DNA of 48,036 nt from Pseudomonadota bacterium. Lineage in GTDB: Bacteria > Pseudomonadota > Gammaproteobacteria > Acidiferrobacterales > UBA6901. The position numbers and the translations under genes were made by a program. Position 1 is the first letter of the stretch; every line of letters begins with the position of its first letter. The notes below the pieces were generated by a model. That model made no database searches. It saw only the letters and a program-made list of their open reading frames with translations, and was not told the DNA's origin. Positions 1 to 8,607 of this stretch are shown here, piece after piece. The stretch spans positions 1 to 48,036 of the forward strand of contig JAJYCY010000010.1 in assembly GCA_021778035.1 (NCBI GenBank), given 5' to 3'.

Positions 1-1130
1 GGGGTAACTACCCGGTCACCAATGCTGACGGGGCCGGATGCCGACATGATCAAGCCATAACTTACCCGGTTGAAGATGCGAAACACCATCAGCAGCCCCC
101 GGGTTTCATCGGGCGTACGGTACCGGCCGCCGCTCAGCGGATCGGTGCGCCGGTGTCCGGACCGCAGGATGCGCAGCACATCCCCATCCGTCATCCCGTC
201 ACGCCGGCCGAGGTCGATGGCCACGATGCTCATCGCGCCGAATTCTGCGCCTTTATCCGGTGCGGTGATAATGCTTCCGCGCACCATGCGCCGCGGAGGA
301 TGCGGAAAATAGTAGGGCAATGGCGGCCGCTGCCTCGGTACGGCCACGAGCCGGTCCATCGGCAGGACCTCCTCGTTCGCGCTGGTCACGACGAGCTTCG
401 CAGGATCGCCGGCGCGCAACAGTTTTGCCCGGCCTATATAGCGCGCCTCGTAACCCAGCGTCTCGCCGCTGTCGGGGTTTTTCAGGGCCTGCCCACGGCG
501 GAAAATCTCGTAGTGATGGGCCGGATGTGGCCCGAAACCACGCGCATAGAACAAGCTGGCGCTGCCAAAAGCAAGGTGGCCACCGAGGCCCTTGGTAATG
601 TACGGATCGCGGTTCAGCCCATCCCGGCTCACCACCAGCGGGCGGCTGAGAAAAGGTGCAATGGCCTCAGGGTTGATCGTCGGGATTGCGTTCTTGATCG
701 GCTCCGAGCGGATCTGTGGCCGCAGCGTCACAACGGTGAGCGAAGTGGGCCCCCCGGGCGGAGGCGGGGAAGAGGCATTGGCAGATGACGGTGCCCCGGC
801 GGCCGCAGAGCGCCCGCTCTGCTCGGGCGCGAGCGTGGTTTTCCGAAGCAGCTGCAGCCTCGGCTTTCCATGGACATAGGACAGGACGATGACGTCTCCG
901 GGGTAGATGAGATCCGGGTTGCGGACCTGCGGGTTGATCGTCCATACCCTGGCCCATTGCCAGGGGTCCCTCAGGAATTTCGCGGAAATTCCCCAGAGTG
1001 TGTCACCGCGGACCACTGTGTAGTGCTGCGGGTGGCTCGGGTTGAGCGCGATCGACTCTGCATGCGCCGATACGGCCAGGCACAGCTGCAGACCGAACAT
1101 TGCCGCGAATGATGCTATTCTTCGGGCCAT
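1..1130 (-). CDS. LysM-domain secreted protein, C-terminus cut by the window edge
   Basis: The reverse-strand frame is open from an ATG at 1130 to the window edge, so the ORF track misses it; at least 376 residues are present. It starts with a signal-like peptide (MARRIASFAAMFGLQLCLAVSAHA). A LysM module follows at about residues 36-86, with the typical YTVVRGDTLWGIS and NPDLIYPGDVIVL segments. A proline/serine-rich linker leads to a conserved-looking region ending near SIGDRVV. AAGGA lies about 7 nt before the ATG. LysM binds peptidoglycan, so an envelope or periplasmic location is expected. Divergent LysM genes next to def-fmt are common in gammaproteobacteria. The role of the region after the LysM is not known to me. 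Confidence 0.9.
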   Translation of the reverse strand, partial: MARRIASFAAMFGLQLCLAVSAHAESIALNPSHPQHYTVVRGDTLWGISAKFLRDPWQWARVWTINPQVRNPDLIYPGDVIVLSYVHGKPRLQLLRKTTLAPEQSGRSAAAGAPSSANASSPPPPGGPTSLTVVTLRPQIRSEPIKNAIPTINPEAIAPFLSRPLVVSRDGLNRDPYITKGLGGHLAFGSASLFYARGFGPHPAHHYEIFRRGQALKNPDSGETLGYEARYIGRAKLLRAGDPAKLVVTSANEEVLPMDRLVAVPRQRPPLPYYFPHPPRRMVRGSIITAPDKGAEFGAMSIVAIDLGRRDGMTDGDVLRILRSGHRRTDPLSGGRYRTPDETRGLLMVFRIFNRVSYGLIMSASGPVSIGDRVVT

Positions 1131-1207
1131 GGAACATTCCTTGTGTTGTTTTGATCGAGTGTAGTCCATCGGACCGGACTCGCCAACTTGTCCCGGTCAA
1201 AATCCGC

Positions 1208-1237
1208 TTGTTATTCAGCATCATTCATTTCGATGAT
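1208..1237 (+). promoter_or_regulatory. Possible sigma-70 promoter for def-fmt-rsmB
   Basis: TTGTTA and GATGAT are separated by 18 bp in the divergent spacer between the LysM gene and def. Each hexamer matches the consensus at about four of six positions, so this is a weak assignment resting on position as much as sequence. Confidence 0.28.
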
Positions 1238-1286
1238 AGACTCAGGGGAGTCACTTGTCTGGCTTTTGGGGCCAGTGCCATGAGCC

Positions 1287-1790
1287 ATGCCGATACTTAA
1301 TATCCTGCGCTATCCGGATCCGAAGCTGCGCCGCATCGCCGAACCGGTCACCCAGGTCGACGCGGCCGTGCGTACGCTTGTGGACGACATGGCCGAAACC
1401 ATGTACCACGCGCCTGGAATCGGTCTTGCTGCGATCCAGGTGGACGTACCCTGGCGGATCATCGTCGTAGACGTCTCGGAACAGCGCAACGAGCTGCTCA
1501 CCCTCATCAACCCCAGGATCGTGGAACAGGAGGGAGCCCAGGTAATGGAGGAAGGCTGCCTGTCGGTGCCGGGGATTTTCGAGCCCGTGGAGCGCGCCCG
1601 CCGCATCCTGTTGCGTGCCATCGACCGCGAGGGGCGCGAGCTGGAGCGCGAAGCAGAGGGTCTGCTGGCGGTGTGTATCGCCCATGAAATCGATCATCTG
1701 GATGGCAAGGTATTCGTCGATTACCTTTCGCGTCTGAAACAGAATCGCATCCGCAAGAAACTCGACAAGCAGGAAAAAATTGCAATGTAG
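1287..1790 (+). CDS. def: Peptide deformylase
   Basis: Removes the N-formyl group from the initiator methionine of nascent proteins; it is a cytosolic metal-dependent enzyme acting at the ribosome exit. All three family motifs are visible: [16 protein letters not shown] (metal-binding Cys) and HEIDHLDG (two metal-binding His plus the catalytic Glu). The length of 167 aa is normal. It is the first gene of def-fmt-rsmB, so the formyl-removing and formyl-adding enzymes sit side by side. The ATG at 1287 gives the standard [15 protein letters not shown] start; the ribosome-binding site is weak. Confidence 0.97.
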   Translation: MPILNILRYPDPKLRRIAEPVTQVDAAVRTLVDDMAETMYHAPGIGLAAIQVDVPWRIIVVDVSEQRNELLTLINPRIVEQEGAQVMEEGCLSVPGIFEPVERARRILLRAIDREGRELEREAEGLLAVCIAHEIDHLDGKVFVDYLSRLKQNRIRKKLDKQEKIAM

Positions 1791-1801
1791 CCCGACCGGC
1801 T

Positions 1802-1820
1802 GCCGGCAGGCGCTGCCGGC
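1802..1820 (+). other. Hairpin between def and fmt
   Basis: GCCGGCAG and CTGCCGGC form a perfect 8-bp stem around a 3-nt loop. There is no T-run after it, so it is not a canonical terminator. It could be an RNA stability or attenuation element in the def-fmt message. Confidence 0.4.
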
Positions 1821-1835
1821 CGGCCCGGTGTCTGA

Positions 1836-2789
1836 ATGGGAAACCAGCCCGTGGATCTTGTCTTTGCCGGAACGCCGGAATTTTCCGTTCCATCGCTGCG
1901 CGCCCTGCACAGCGCCGGGCACCGCATTCTGACGGTCTATACGCAGCCGGACCGTCCCGCCGGACGTGGACGCCGCGTCGAGGAAAGCCCGGTCAAGCGT
2001 GCCGCGCTGGAAGCCGGCCTTGCGGTCGCACAGCCGCAGAATTTCAGATCAGAAGCGGCGCTCGCCACACTGCGGTCACTTGAGCCGGAAGTCATGATCG
2101 TGGTCGCCTATGGCCTGATTCTGCCCGCCGAGGTGCTGCGCATTCCGCGCCACGGCTGCATCAACGTCCACGCGTCGCTGTTGCCGCGGTGGCGGGGCGC
2201 GGCTCCGATACAGCGCGCAATAGAGGCCGGCGATGCACAGACCGGCATCACCCTCATGCAGATGGATGCCGGACTGGACACCGGCGACATTCTCGGCAGT
2301 GCAGTCGCGGCCATTTCCGGCACAGACACTGCCGCCACCCTGCATGATCGCCTGGCGGAGCTTGGTGCCCGGACGCTTGTCGCGACCCTGGCGGAGCTCG
2401 CCCGGGGCGGTACCGTGGCCCGGCCGCAGGATGGCAGCAGGTCTACCTACGCCAGGAAGCTCAGCAAGGCGGAGGCGCTGATTGACTGGCGGCTGCCGCG
2501 CGAGACGCTGCATCGTCGGATCCGCGCATTCAACCCGTGGCCGGTGGCCCATACCCTCTGGGGCGGCCGCGTGCTGCGTCTCTGGGAAGTCGCCACCCTG
2601 GATGGCATCGCAAATGCGGCGGCCAGTCCGGGAACCGTGACTGCCGCCGACGCCTCGGGCGTATGGGTGCAAACCGCGGACGCGCCACTCTGCATCACGC
2701 GGCTGCAGATCGAAGGCAGCCGGCCCCTCGATGCGGCAGCTTTTCTGCACGGACACCCGCTCGCGGCTGGCACAGTCTTGGGCACGTGA
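1836..2789 (+). CDS. fmt: Methionyl-tRNA formyltransferase
   Basis: Transfers a formyl group from 10-formyl-tetrahydrofolate to Met-tRNA(fMet) for initiation. The N-terminal catalytic domain begins VDLVFAGTPEFSVPSLRAL. It carries the folate-site segment NVHASLLPRWRGAAPIQRAI (catalytic Asn and His) and the TGITLMQMDAGLDTGDIL stretch with the catalytic Asp. The C-terminal OB-fold-like domain covers about residues 205-317. The length of 317 aa is typical. It lies 45 bp after def, and its stop overlaps a possible GTG start of rsmB. Confidence 0.97.
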   Translation: MGNQPVDLVFAGTPEFSVPSLRALHSAGHRILTVYTQPDRPAGRGRRVEESPVKRAALEAGLAVAQPQNFRSEAALATLRSLEPEVMIVVAYGLILPAEVLRIPRHGCINVHASLLPRWRGAAPIQRAIEAGDAQTGITLMQMDAGLDTGDILGSAVAAISGTDTAATLHDRLAELGARTLVATLAELARGGTVARPQDGSRSTYARKLSKAEALIDWRLPRETLHRRIRAFNPWPVAHTLWGGRVLRLWEVATLDGIANAAASPGTVTAADASGVWVQTADAPLCITRLQIEGSRPLDAAAFLHGHPLAAGTVLGT

Positions 2790-2797
2790 CGGCGGCG

Positions 2798-4123
2798 ATG
2801 ACCGTTTCCGCCTCTGCCGGGCTGGCGCGGGCAACCGCCGCGATGGTGGTCCATGAAGTCCTCGACCGCGGACGTTCGCTGGATGCCGTGCTCGACAGGG
2901 CATTTGCGCGGCTGCCGCCCGACCGGCGCGAACGCAACGCGCTGATCCAGGAGCTTGCTTTCGGTACCGTGCGCTGGGCATCCCAGCTTGCCGCGGTCAT
3001 GGGCAAGCTGCTGGACCGGCCGCTGAAGCGCAAGGACAAGGATGTGGAAGCGCTGCTGCTGGTAGGACTGTACCAGCTCATGCATCTGCGCACCCCCCCG
3101 CACGCGGCTGTGGCCGAAACCGTCGCTGCCGCCGCGCAGCTGCAAAAACCCTGGGCAAACGGACTGGTCAATGCCGTATTGAGGCAATACCTGCGCAGCG
3201 AGACCACCTTGAGGCAGGTAATCCAAAGCGACCCGGCTCTTGCCTACGCCCACCCGCCACAGCTTCTGCGGTGGCTGCAGACGGCCTGGCCGGAGCAGTG
3301 GCGGGAAATCTGTGCGCACAACAATATGCGTCCACCCATGACCCTGCGGGTCAACTGTCTGCGTACCACCCGTGACGCGTATCTGGCCGAACTGGAACGG
3401 CACCAGATCGCGGCACGCACGACGTCAGGTGAATGCGGCATCGTACTCGGGCGGTCACTTCCAGTTGCGATGCTTCCCGGCTTTGCCGCTGGGCTGGTGT
3501 CCGTGCAGGATGGCGCAGCGCAGCTCGCCGCGGTCCTGCTTGGCGCGCGTGACGGTGAACGGGTACTCGATGCCTGCGCGGCTCCTGGCGGCAAGGCCAC
3601 TCATATTGTGGAGCGGGCACCGGCCGTGGATCTGCTGGCGATCGACATTGAGGATAGCCGGCTCGGACGTCTGCACGACAATCTCCGCAGACTGGGCCTC
3701 GAAGCCCGGGTTGTGGCCGGGGATGCGGCAGAACCCGCCGGATGGTGGGACGGGCGGGCATTTGACCGGATCCTGCTCGATGCGCCCTGCTCCGGCACCG
3801 GGGTCATCCGCAGGCATCCGGACATCAAGCGTCACCGCACCGAGGCGGACATAGTCCATCTGTGCGAACTCCAGCGCCGTCTGCTCGATGGATTATGGCC
3901 CTTGCTGCGGCCCGGGGGTAAGCTGTTGTATGTCACCTGTTCGGTGCTGCCGGATGAAAATGACAATCAGATTACGGCCTTCCTGGCGCGCACGGGCGGC
4001 GCGTCTGTGGTGCCGCTGTCGCTCACCTGTGGCCGCCCGGCGGCGGCCGGATGGCAGATCCTGCCCGGGGAACAGGATATGGACGGATTCTTTTTTGCCT
4101 GCCTGCGGAAACTGCCGGGGTAA
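2798..4123 (+). CDS. rsmB: 16S rRNA m5C967 methyltransferase
   Basis: Methylates cytosine 967 of 16S rRNA using S-adenosylmethionine. The N-terminal NusB-like RNA-binding domain spans about residues 1-140. The C-terminal Rossmann methyltransferase domain shows LDACAAPGGKATHI (SAM loop), DAPCSGTGVIRRHPDIK (motif IV catalytic Cys) and YVTCSVLPDEN (motif VI Cys). From the ATG at 2798 the product is 441 aa, close to the usual 430. An in-frame GTG at 2786 overlaps the fmt stop and would add four residues. The track start at 2537 lies inside fmt and is not credible. Confidence 0.95.
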   Translation: MTVSASAGLARATAAMVVHEVLDRGRSLDAVLDRAFARLPPDRRERNALIQELAFGTVRWASQLAAVMGKLLDRPLKRKDKDVEALLLVGLYQLMHLRTPPHAAVAETVAAAAQLQKPWANGLVNAVLRQYLRSETTLRQVIQSDPALAYAHPPQLLRWLQTAWPEQWREICAHNNMRPPMTLRVNCLRTTRDAYLAELERHQIAARTTSGECGIVLGRSLPVAMLPGFAAGLVSVQDGAAQLAAVLLGARDGERVLDACAAPGGKATHIVERAPAVDLLAIDIEDSRLGRLHDNLRRLGLEARVVAGDAAEPAGWWDGRAFDRILLDAPCSGTGVIRRHPDIKRHRTEADIVHLCELQRRLLDGLWPLLRPGGKLLYVTCSVLPDENDNQITAFLARTGGASVVPLSLTCGRPAAAGWQILPGEQDMDGFFFACLRKLPG

Positions 4124-4129
4124 CGGGCC

Positions 4130-4696
4130 ATGAAGCGGTGGATGACGGCGGTGGGGGTGGTTCTGGCGCTGCAGACGGCCGGGACAGCCAGTGTCCGGGC
4201 GGCGGATTTCAACGTGCGCGGGGTCCAGACACAGATCAGCCGGCATGCGCTGGGGCTGAGCGCGAGACTCAGGCTGAGGCTGAGCAGCAAGGCCAGGGAG
4301 GCGCTGCGGAAGGGGATTCCGCTGCATGTAGTCATCGATGTCGATCTGCTTCGCCACCGGCATATTCTCTGGGACCAGTCGATAGCGAGCTGGAGCCTTC
4401 ACAGAAGCCTCCGGTTTCATGCTCTTTCGCGCGAGTACCTGGTTGCCGGGGCCGGCGACACCGGCTACGGCAGCTTCTCGACGCTCGAGGGTGCACTCGG
4501 ATACCTGGGCCATATCAGCATGCTGCGCCTGCCGCTCGGCCGGCACGGGCCACTGCCGGCAGGGGGTGAGTACCGCCTGCGGCTGCGCGTATACCTGGAC
4601 ATCGGTGCGCTGCCGTCGCCTCTGCAACCCCTGGCCTATGCCTCGCCGGCATGGCACCTCAGCAGCGGTTGGACAACATGGTCAGTAGGACCCTAG
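4130..4696 (+). CDS. DUF4390 family protein
   Basis: 188 aa with a signal-like N-terminus (MKRWMTAVGVVLALQTAGTASVRA) and then a mostly beta-type sequence resembling the DUF4390 family: VVIDVDLLRHRHILWDQ, and a late RLRLRVYLDIGALPSPLQP. It sits 6 bp after rsmB and its 3' end overlaps the start of ntrY, the usual place for DUF4390 genes in gammaproteobacteria. An exported role linked to the NtrY sensor is an inference from this fixed context. No catalytic motif is visible. Confidence 0.85.
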   Translation: MKRWMTAVGVVLALQTAGTASVRAADFNVRGVQTQISRHALGLSARLRLRLSSKAREALRKGIPLHVVIDVDLLRHRHILWDQSIASWSLHRSLRFHALSREYLVAGAGDTGYGSFSTLEGALGYLGHISMLRLPLGRHGPLPAGGEYRLRLRVYLDIGALPSPLQPLAYASPAWHLSSGWTTWSVGP

Positions 4697-6897
4697 GGCG
4701 CTACGCCACGGAGGCGGCACCGCTCGCGGTGCTCTCGGTTTTGCTGGTCGTGGCGCTCGCAATGCTCGGTGCCGCCACCCAGAATTCGGCGTTTTTCGGG
4801 CATCTTTACTGGCTGCTGCTGGTCATCAATGTCGCGGGCGTCGTCGTGCTGCTCGCGGTCATACTCTTCAATCTGCGGCGCCTCGTGTCGCAGATGCGCG
4901 CCGGGGTTATGGGTACGCGCCTGACCCTGCGGCTGCTCGGATTCTTTGTCGCACTTGCAGTGGTTCCCGTGTCGGTGGTGTATTTCTTTTCGGTGGAGGC
5001 TTTCAGCCGAGGCATCGACAACTGGTTTCACGTGAAGATCGAGCGCGCGCTCGATGATGCGCTTGCGCTCGGGCGCGCTTCGCTCAACCTGCAGGAACAC
5101 GACCTGCAGCGCAAAGCGCGGTACATCGCCGTCAGGCTGGCGCACGCATCGCGGCCTGCCATCGCACCGCTGCTCGCGGAACTGCATGCGCGCGACCCGG
5201 CCACCAGCATAATCCTGTACGGAAGGCGCGGTGGAATCATTGCATCCAGCGGCATTCCGCCGGCCGGCCGCGGCGATTCATCGGCTACACCCATAGCGGG
5301 CCTGCTGACCCAGGCCCACGCGGGAGCAACGGTCGCGGACCTGGATCCGCTTCCGCGCGGACGGCTGCGATTGCGTGTCCTGGTGCCGGTTCCCGGATCC
5401 GGCGCAACCGGCAGCGCACGTGTACTCCAGTTGCTGCAGCCCGTTCCGCGGCGCTACAGCAGGCTCAGCACCGGAATCCAGGTGGCGTTCGAGCAGTACG
5501 AGAAACTGAACTATCTGCGCGGCCCGCTCAAGTTCGGCATGCTTCTTACGCTTACTCTGGTGACACTTGCGACCCTGCTTATTGCCACCTGGGCGGCGCT
5601 GTTTTCGGCGCGACGGCTGGCCACCCCGCTGCGCGAGCTGGCGGAGGGCACGCGTGCCGTCGCCCACGGCAACTACAGCAAGCGCCTGCCGGTAACGGCC
5701 AACGACGAGCTCGGCGTACTGGTCAGCTCATTCAACGAAATGACGCGGCGGATACGCCAGGCGCGCAACCAGATCAAGCGCAGCCAGCGCGAGACCGAAA
5801 CAGAACGCACCTATCTCGAGACGGTACTGACGCATCTTTCCTCGGGGGTGCTGTCGTTTGACACCCACCAGCGGCTGCGCACCCACAACCCCAGCGCCGC
5901 CCAGATTCTCGGCATCAACCTTGGAAAGGACGCCGGGAAATCGCTGCAGCAGCTGGCGGCAGGCGAGCCGCGGCTGGCGCCGTTCTTCCAGACTGTCATG
6001 CGCGCAGCGCACAACGACCGGTCCGAGTGGCACGATCAGGTCGGCCTTTCGGGGTTTTCGGGGCGCCGGATACTGATTGTGCGCGGCACCATGCTTCCCG
6101 GCATCGATACCCGCCGCGGCGGGCACGTGGTGGTGTTCGATGATGTTACCGCGCTCATTCAGGCACAGCGCGATGCTGCCTGGGCAGAGGTGGCCCGCAG
6201 ACTGGCCCATGAAATCCGCAACCCGCTTACCCCCATCCAGCTGGGTGCTGAACGCATACGCCACAAATGCATGGACGGACTTGCGCCGGCCGCACGCGAG
6301 ACCCTTGACCGCGCTACCCGGATCATCGTGCAGCAGGTTGAAGCCATGAAAACCATGGTCAATGCCTTTGCCGATTATGCACGGCCGATACGCATTCTTC
6401 CGCAGTCGACAGACCTCAACGTCCTGGTGCGTGACGTGGCCGAGCTCTATCTCGGCCGTGCCGCGACGGTACGGATCGACCTTGATCTCGACGCGGACCT
6501 GCCCTGCGCCAGCGCTGATCCGGACGGCCTGCGCCAGGTGCTGCACAATCTGCTGCTGAACTCGCACGAGGCGCTGGTAAAGACGGCGCGTCCACGGATC
6601 AGCATCAGCACCCGCCGTGCATCAATCGATGGCAATGACTTCATCGAGATGCGGGTTGCGGACAACGGACCGGGAATTGCATCCTCCGTGCGGGACCGGC
6701 TTTTTGAGCCCTATGTGACCACCAAAGAAAAGGGCACCGGGCTCGGACTGGCCATCGTCAAGAAAATCGTCGAGGAACATGGCGGCATGATCGTACCTGA
6801 GGACTCCGGCGCATCCGGCGCCTGCCTGGTCATCCGGCTTCCGGCATTGGGCCAGCCAGCGACGCCCACCCGGGCACCGAGGGAGAAAACCGCATGA
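4651..6897 (+). CDS. ntrY: NtrY-type membrane sensor histidine kinase
   Basis: Inner-membrane sensor kinase, paired with the NtrX-like regulator downstream. Three hydrophobic segments lie in roughly the first 110 residues. An extracytoplasmic region follows, then a fourth membrane segment near 285-315. After that come a HAMP linker, a PAS-like domain and the HisKA box RRLAHEIRNPLTPIQL with the phospho-acceptor His at about 520. The ATPase motifs are NLLLNSHEAL (N box), DNGPGI (G1) and GTGLGLAIVKKIVEEHGG (G2). The ATG at 4651 gives 748 aa and overlaps the DUF4390 gene by 46 nt; the ATG at 4678 (739 aa) is an equally good start. NtrY systems respond to nitrogen, redox or envelope signals in other bacteria; the signal here is unknown. 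Confidence 0.92.
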   Translation: MAPQQRLDNMVSRTLGRYATEAAPLAVLSVLLVVALAMLGAATQNSAFFGHLYWLLLVINVAGVVVLLAVILFNLRRLVSQMRAGVMGTRLTLRLLGFFVALAVVPVSVVYFFSVEAFSRGIDNWFHVKIERALDDALALGRASLNLQEHDLQRKARYIAVRLAHASRPAIAPLLAELHARDPATSIILYGRRGGIIASSGIPPAGRGDSSATPIAGLLTQAHAGATVADLDPLPRGRLRLRVLVPVPGSGATGSARVLQLLQPVPRRYSRLSTGIQVAFEQYEKLNYLRGPLKFGMLLTLTLVTLATLLIATWAALFSARRLATPLRELAEGTRAVAHGNYSKRLPVTANDELGVLVSSFNEMTRRIRQARNQIKRSQRETETERTYLETVLTHLSSGVLSFDTHQRLRTHNPSAAQILGINLGKDAGKSLQQLAAGEPRLAPFFQTVMRAAHNDRSEWHDQVGLSGFSGRRILIVRGTMLPGIDTRRGGHVVVFDDVTALIQAQRDAAWAEVARRLAHEIRNPLTPIQLGAERIRHKCMDGLAPAARETLDRATRIIVQQVEAMKTMVNAFADYARPIRILPQSTDLNVLVRDVAELYLGRAATVRIDLDLDADLPCASADPDGLRQVLHNLLLNSHEALVKTARPRISISTRRASIDGNDFIEMRVADNGPGIASSVRDRLFEPYVTTKEKGTGLGLAIVKKIVEEHGGMIVPEDSGASGACLVIRLPALGQPATPTRAPREKTA

Positions 6898-8258
6898 AAC
6901 GCGGCTGCGTGCTGGTTGTCGATGACGAACCGGAAATCCGGCAATTGGTCCAGGAGATCCTGGAAGACGAGAACTACCATGCGGTTGGCGCGGCCAGCGC
7001 CGAAGCGGCGCGCGGCGCGCTGCAGCGGCACCGGCCGGATCTGGTGCTGCTGGACATCTGGATGCCGGACTGTGACGGCATTACCCTGCTCCAGGAATGG
7101 ATGCAGAGCGGATCCGCGGTACCCCCCGTGGTCATGATTTCGGGTCACGGAACCATAGAGACGGCGGTAGAAGCCATCCGCATCGGCGCCAGCGACTTCA
7201 TCGAGAAACCCCTGTCTACCGCGCGGCTCCTGGATGTTGTGGGTCAGGTTCTGCACCGGGCGCGTCCGGTTCACGAAGACGGCGCCACGGATGCTGATCC
7301 GCGTCCCGTAATCATCGGCAGAAGCCTGGAGATGGCGCGGCTGCGGACTGAAGCCGAACATGCGGCTGCGCTCGACGTGCCGGTTCTGATCACCGGCGAA
7401 CGCGGCAGCGGCTGCAGCCTCATTGCACGCGCGATCCACGCCCATCGGGCGGGGCGGGGCGGGCCGGTGGTTTGGGTCAAACTGGGTGCTTCCGGAGGCG
7501 AGCGCCTGCTGGCACAGCTGTTTGGCACCGAACATGGCGGCCAGTCTCTGCCCGGCTGCATCGAGAAAGCACGTGATGGAAGCCTGGTGCTCGAGGAAAT
7601 TGCAGCCATGGACGGTGTCGCGCAGGAGATGCTGAGGGGTGCGCTCGCACGCAACTGGTTCCGGCGCATAGGGGGCGGCAAACCGGTTTCTGTCGGCTGC
7701 CGTGTCATTGGCACCACGAGCCGGGATCTGGAAACGGAGGTGGCGACAGGTCGGTTCGACGAAGATCTTTTCAGCAGGCTCAGCCTGCTGCCTCTTTACG
7801 TGCCGGCGCTGCGGGAGCATCGCCAGGACATTCCCGATCTGATCGACCATTTCGAGCGGCAGGCTCTGGACACGGGTCATGCAAACTACCGCCGGTTTTC
7901 CACGGCGGCGCTTAACGTGCTGCGCAATTATGCCTGGCCCGGCAATGTCACCGAACTTAAGGCACTGGTGCAGCGCCTGCTGTTCATGAAGAAGCGCGGC
8001 GACATCGGTGAAGCGGAAATCCGGGATGTGCTGCAGCGGCAGCGGCGGGTTGTGCCGGACTCCCTGCCGGAATCGTTTTACGCCATGCCGCTGCGGGAAG
8101 CACGCGACCGCTTCGAGCGCGCCTATCTTCTGTACCATTTCGAGCGGACCGAAGGAAATATCGGCGAGCTTGCGCAAATCGCCGAGCTTGAGCGCACCCA
8201 CCTTTACCGCAAACTGAAGGGGCTGGGAATCGGGCTGCGCCGCGACCGCAGCAAGTGA
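6894..8258 (+). CDS. ntrX: NtrX-like response regulator with degenerate AAA+ domain
   Basis: Partner of the NtrY kinase; the start codon overlaps the ntrY stop (ATGA). The receiver domain is intact, with VVDDEPEI, phospho-acceptor Asp54 in LLDIWMPD, and the conserved Lys in EKPLS. The central domain has the sigma-54-activator fold (FDEDLFSRLSLL, YAWPGNVTELKAL) but key residues are changed. Walker A reads GERGSGCS, with Cys174 where Lys is expected; Walker B reads LVLEE; GGQSLPG stands where GAFTGA would be. A Fis-type helix-turn-helix ends the protein (GNIGELAQIAELERTHLYRKL). Many NtrX proteins lack GAFTGA. Loss of the Walker Lys suggests that ATP hydrolysis is also lost, so action as a plain DNA-binding regulator is likely. 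Confidence 0.9.
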   Translation: MKRGCVLVVDDEPEIRQLVQEILEDENYHAVGAASAEAARGALQRHRPDLVLLDIWMPDCDGITLLQEWMQSGSAVPPVVMISGHGTIETAVEAIRIGASDFIEKPLSTARLLDVVGQVLHRARPVHEDGATDADPRPVIIGRSLEMARLRTEAEHAAALDVPVLITGERGSGCSLIARAIHAHRAGRGGPVVWVKLGASGGERLLAQLFGTEHGGQSLPGCIEKARDGSLVLEEIAAMDGVAQEMLRGALARNWFRRIGGGKPVSVGCRVIGTTSRDLETEVATGRFDEDLFSRLSLLPLYVPALREHRQDIPDLIDHFERQALDTGHANYRRFSTAALNVLRNYAWPGNVTELKALVQRLLFMKKRGDIGEAEIRDVLQRQRRVVPDSLPESFYAMPLREARDRFERAYLLYHFERTEGNIGELAQIAELERTHLYRKLKGLGIGLRRDRSK

Positions 8259-8282
8259 ACGCATCCGGCGTGGGGCATTGAC

Positions 8283-8594
8283 ATGCCCTTGATCGAGAAC
8301 CTGCAGGCCATGCTTGCCCGCGGCCAGGACGGCGCCCTTCTTCGCTTCGGACTCGGCAGTGAGCTCCTGAAGCTCGGGCAGGGCGGGCAGGCGGTGGAGC
8401 ATCTGCGCAAGGCGCTGGAATTTGATCCGCAGTATTCCGCCGCCTGGAAGCTGCTGGGCCGGGCGCTTGCCGAGTCCGGTCACCGGGATGAAGCGATACA
8501 GGCTTACCGGGACGGCATTGATCGCGCTGAACGGAAAGGCGATCTGCAGGCCGTCAGGGAAATGCGTGTGTTTCTCGGGCGGCTCACGAAGTGA
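8283..8594 (+). CDS. Small tetratricopeptide-repeat protein
   Basis: 103 aa built almost wholly of helical TPR-type repeats: LRFGLGSELLKLGQGGQAVEHLRKALEFDP followed by SAAWKLLGRALAESGHRDEAIQAYRDGI. There is no signal peptide or membrane segment, so it is probably a cytosolic adaptor for protein contacts. It lies 24 bp after ntrX on the same strand and converges on the acyltransferase genes. The partner is unknown. Confidence 0.8.
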   Translation: MPLIENLQAMLARGQDGALLRFGLGSELLKLGQGGQAVEHLRKALEFDPQYSAAWKLLGRALAESGHRDEAIQAYRDGIDRAERKGDLQAVREMRVFLGRLTK

Positions 8595-8607
8595 GTGCTG
8601 GCACTCA
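8592..8607. terminator. Hairpin formed by the stop codons of two converging genes
   Basis: TGAGTGC and GCACTCA flank a 2-nt centre. The first three bases are the TPR stop (TGA) and the last three are the acyltransferase stop read on the other strand (TCA). It could fold in either transcript. There is no T-run, so factor-independent termination is uncertain. Confidence 0.4.

Noticed and set aside
5024-5039. parS-like GGTTTCACGTGAAGAT in ntrY
   Set aside because: Only 12 of 16 bases match; one half-site is poor. Unlike the recF pair it is not repeated, so it is probably chance around CACGTG.
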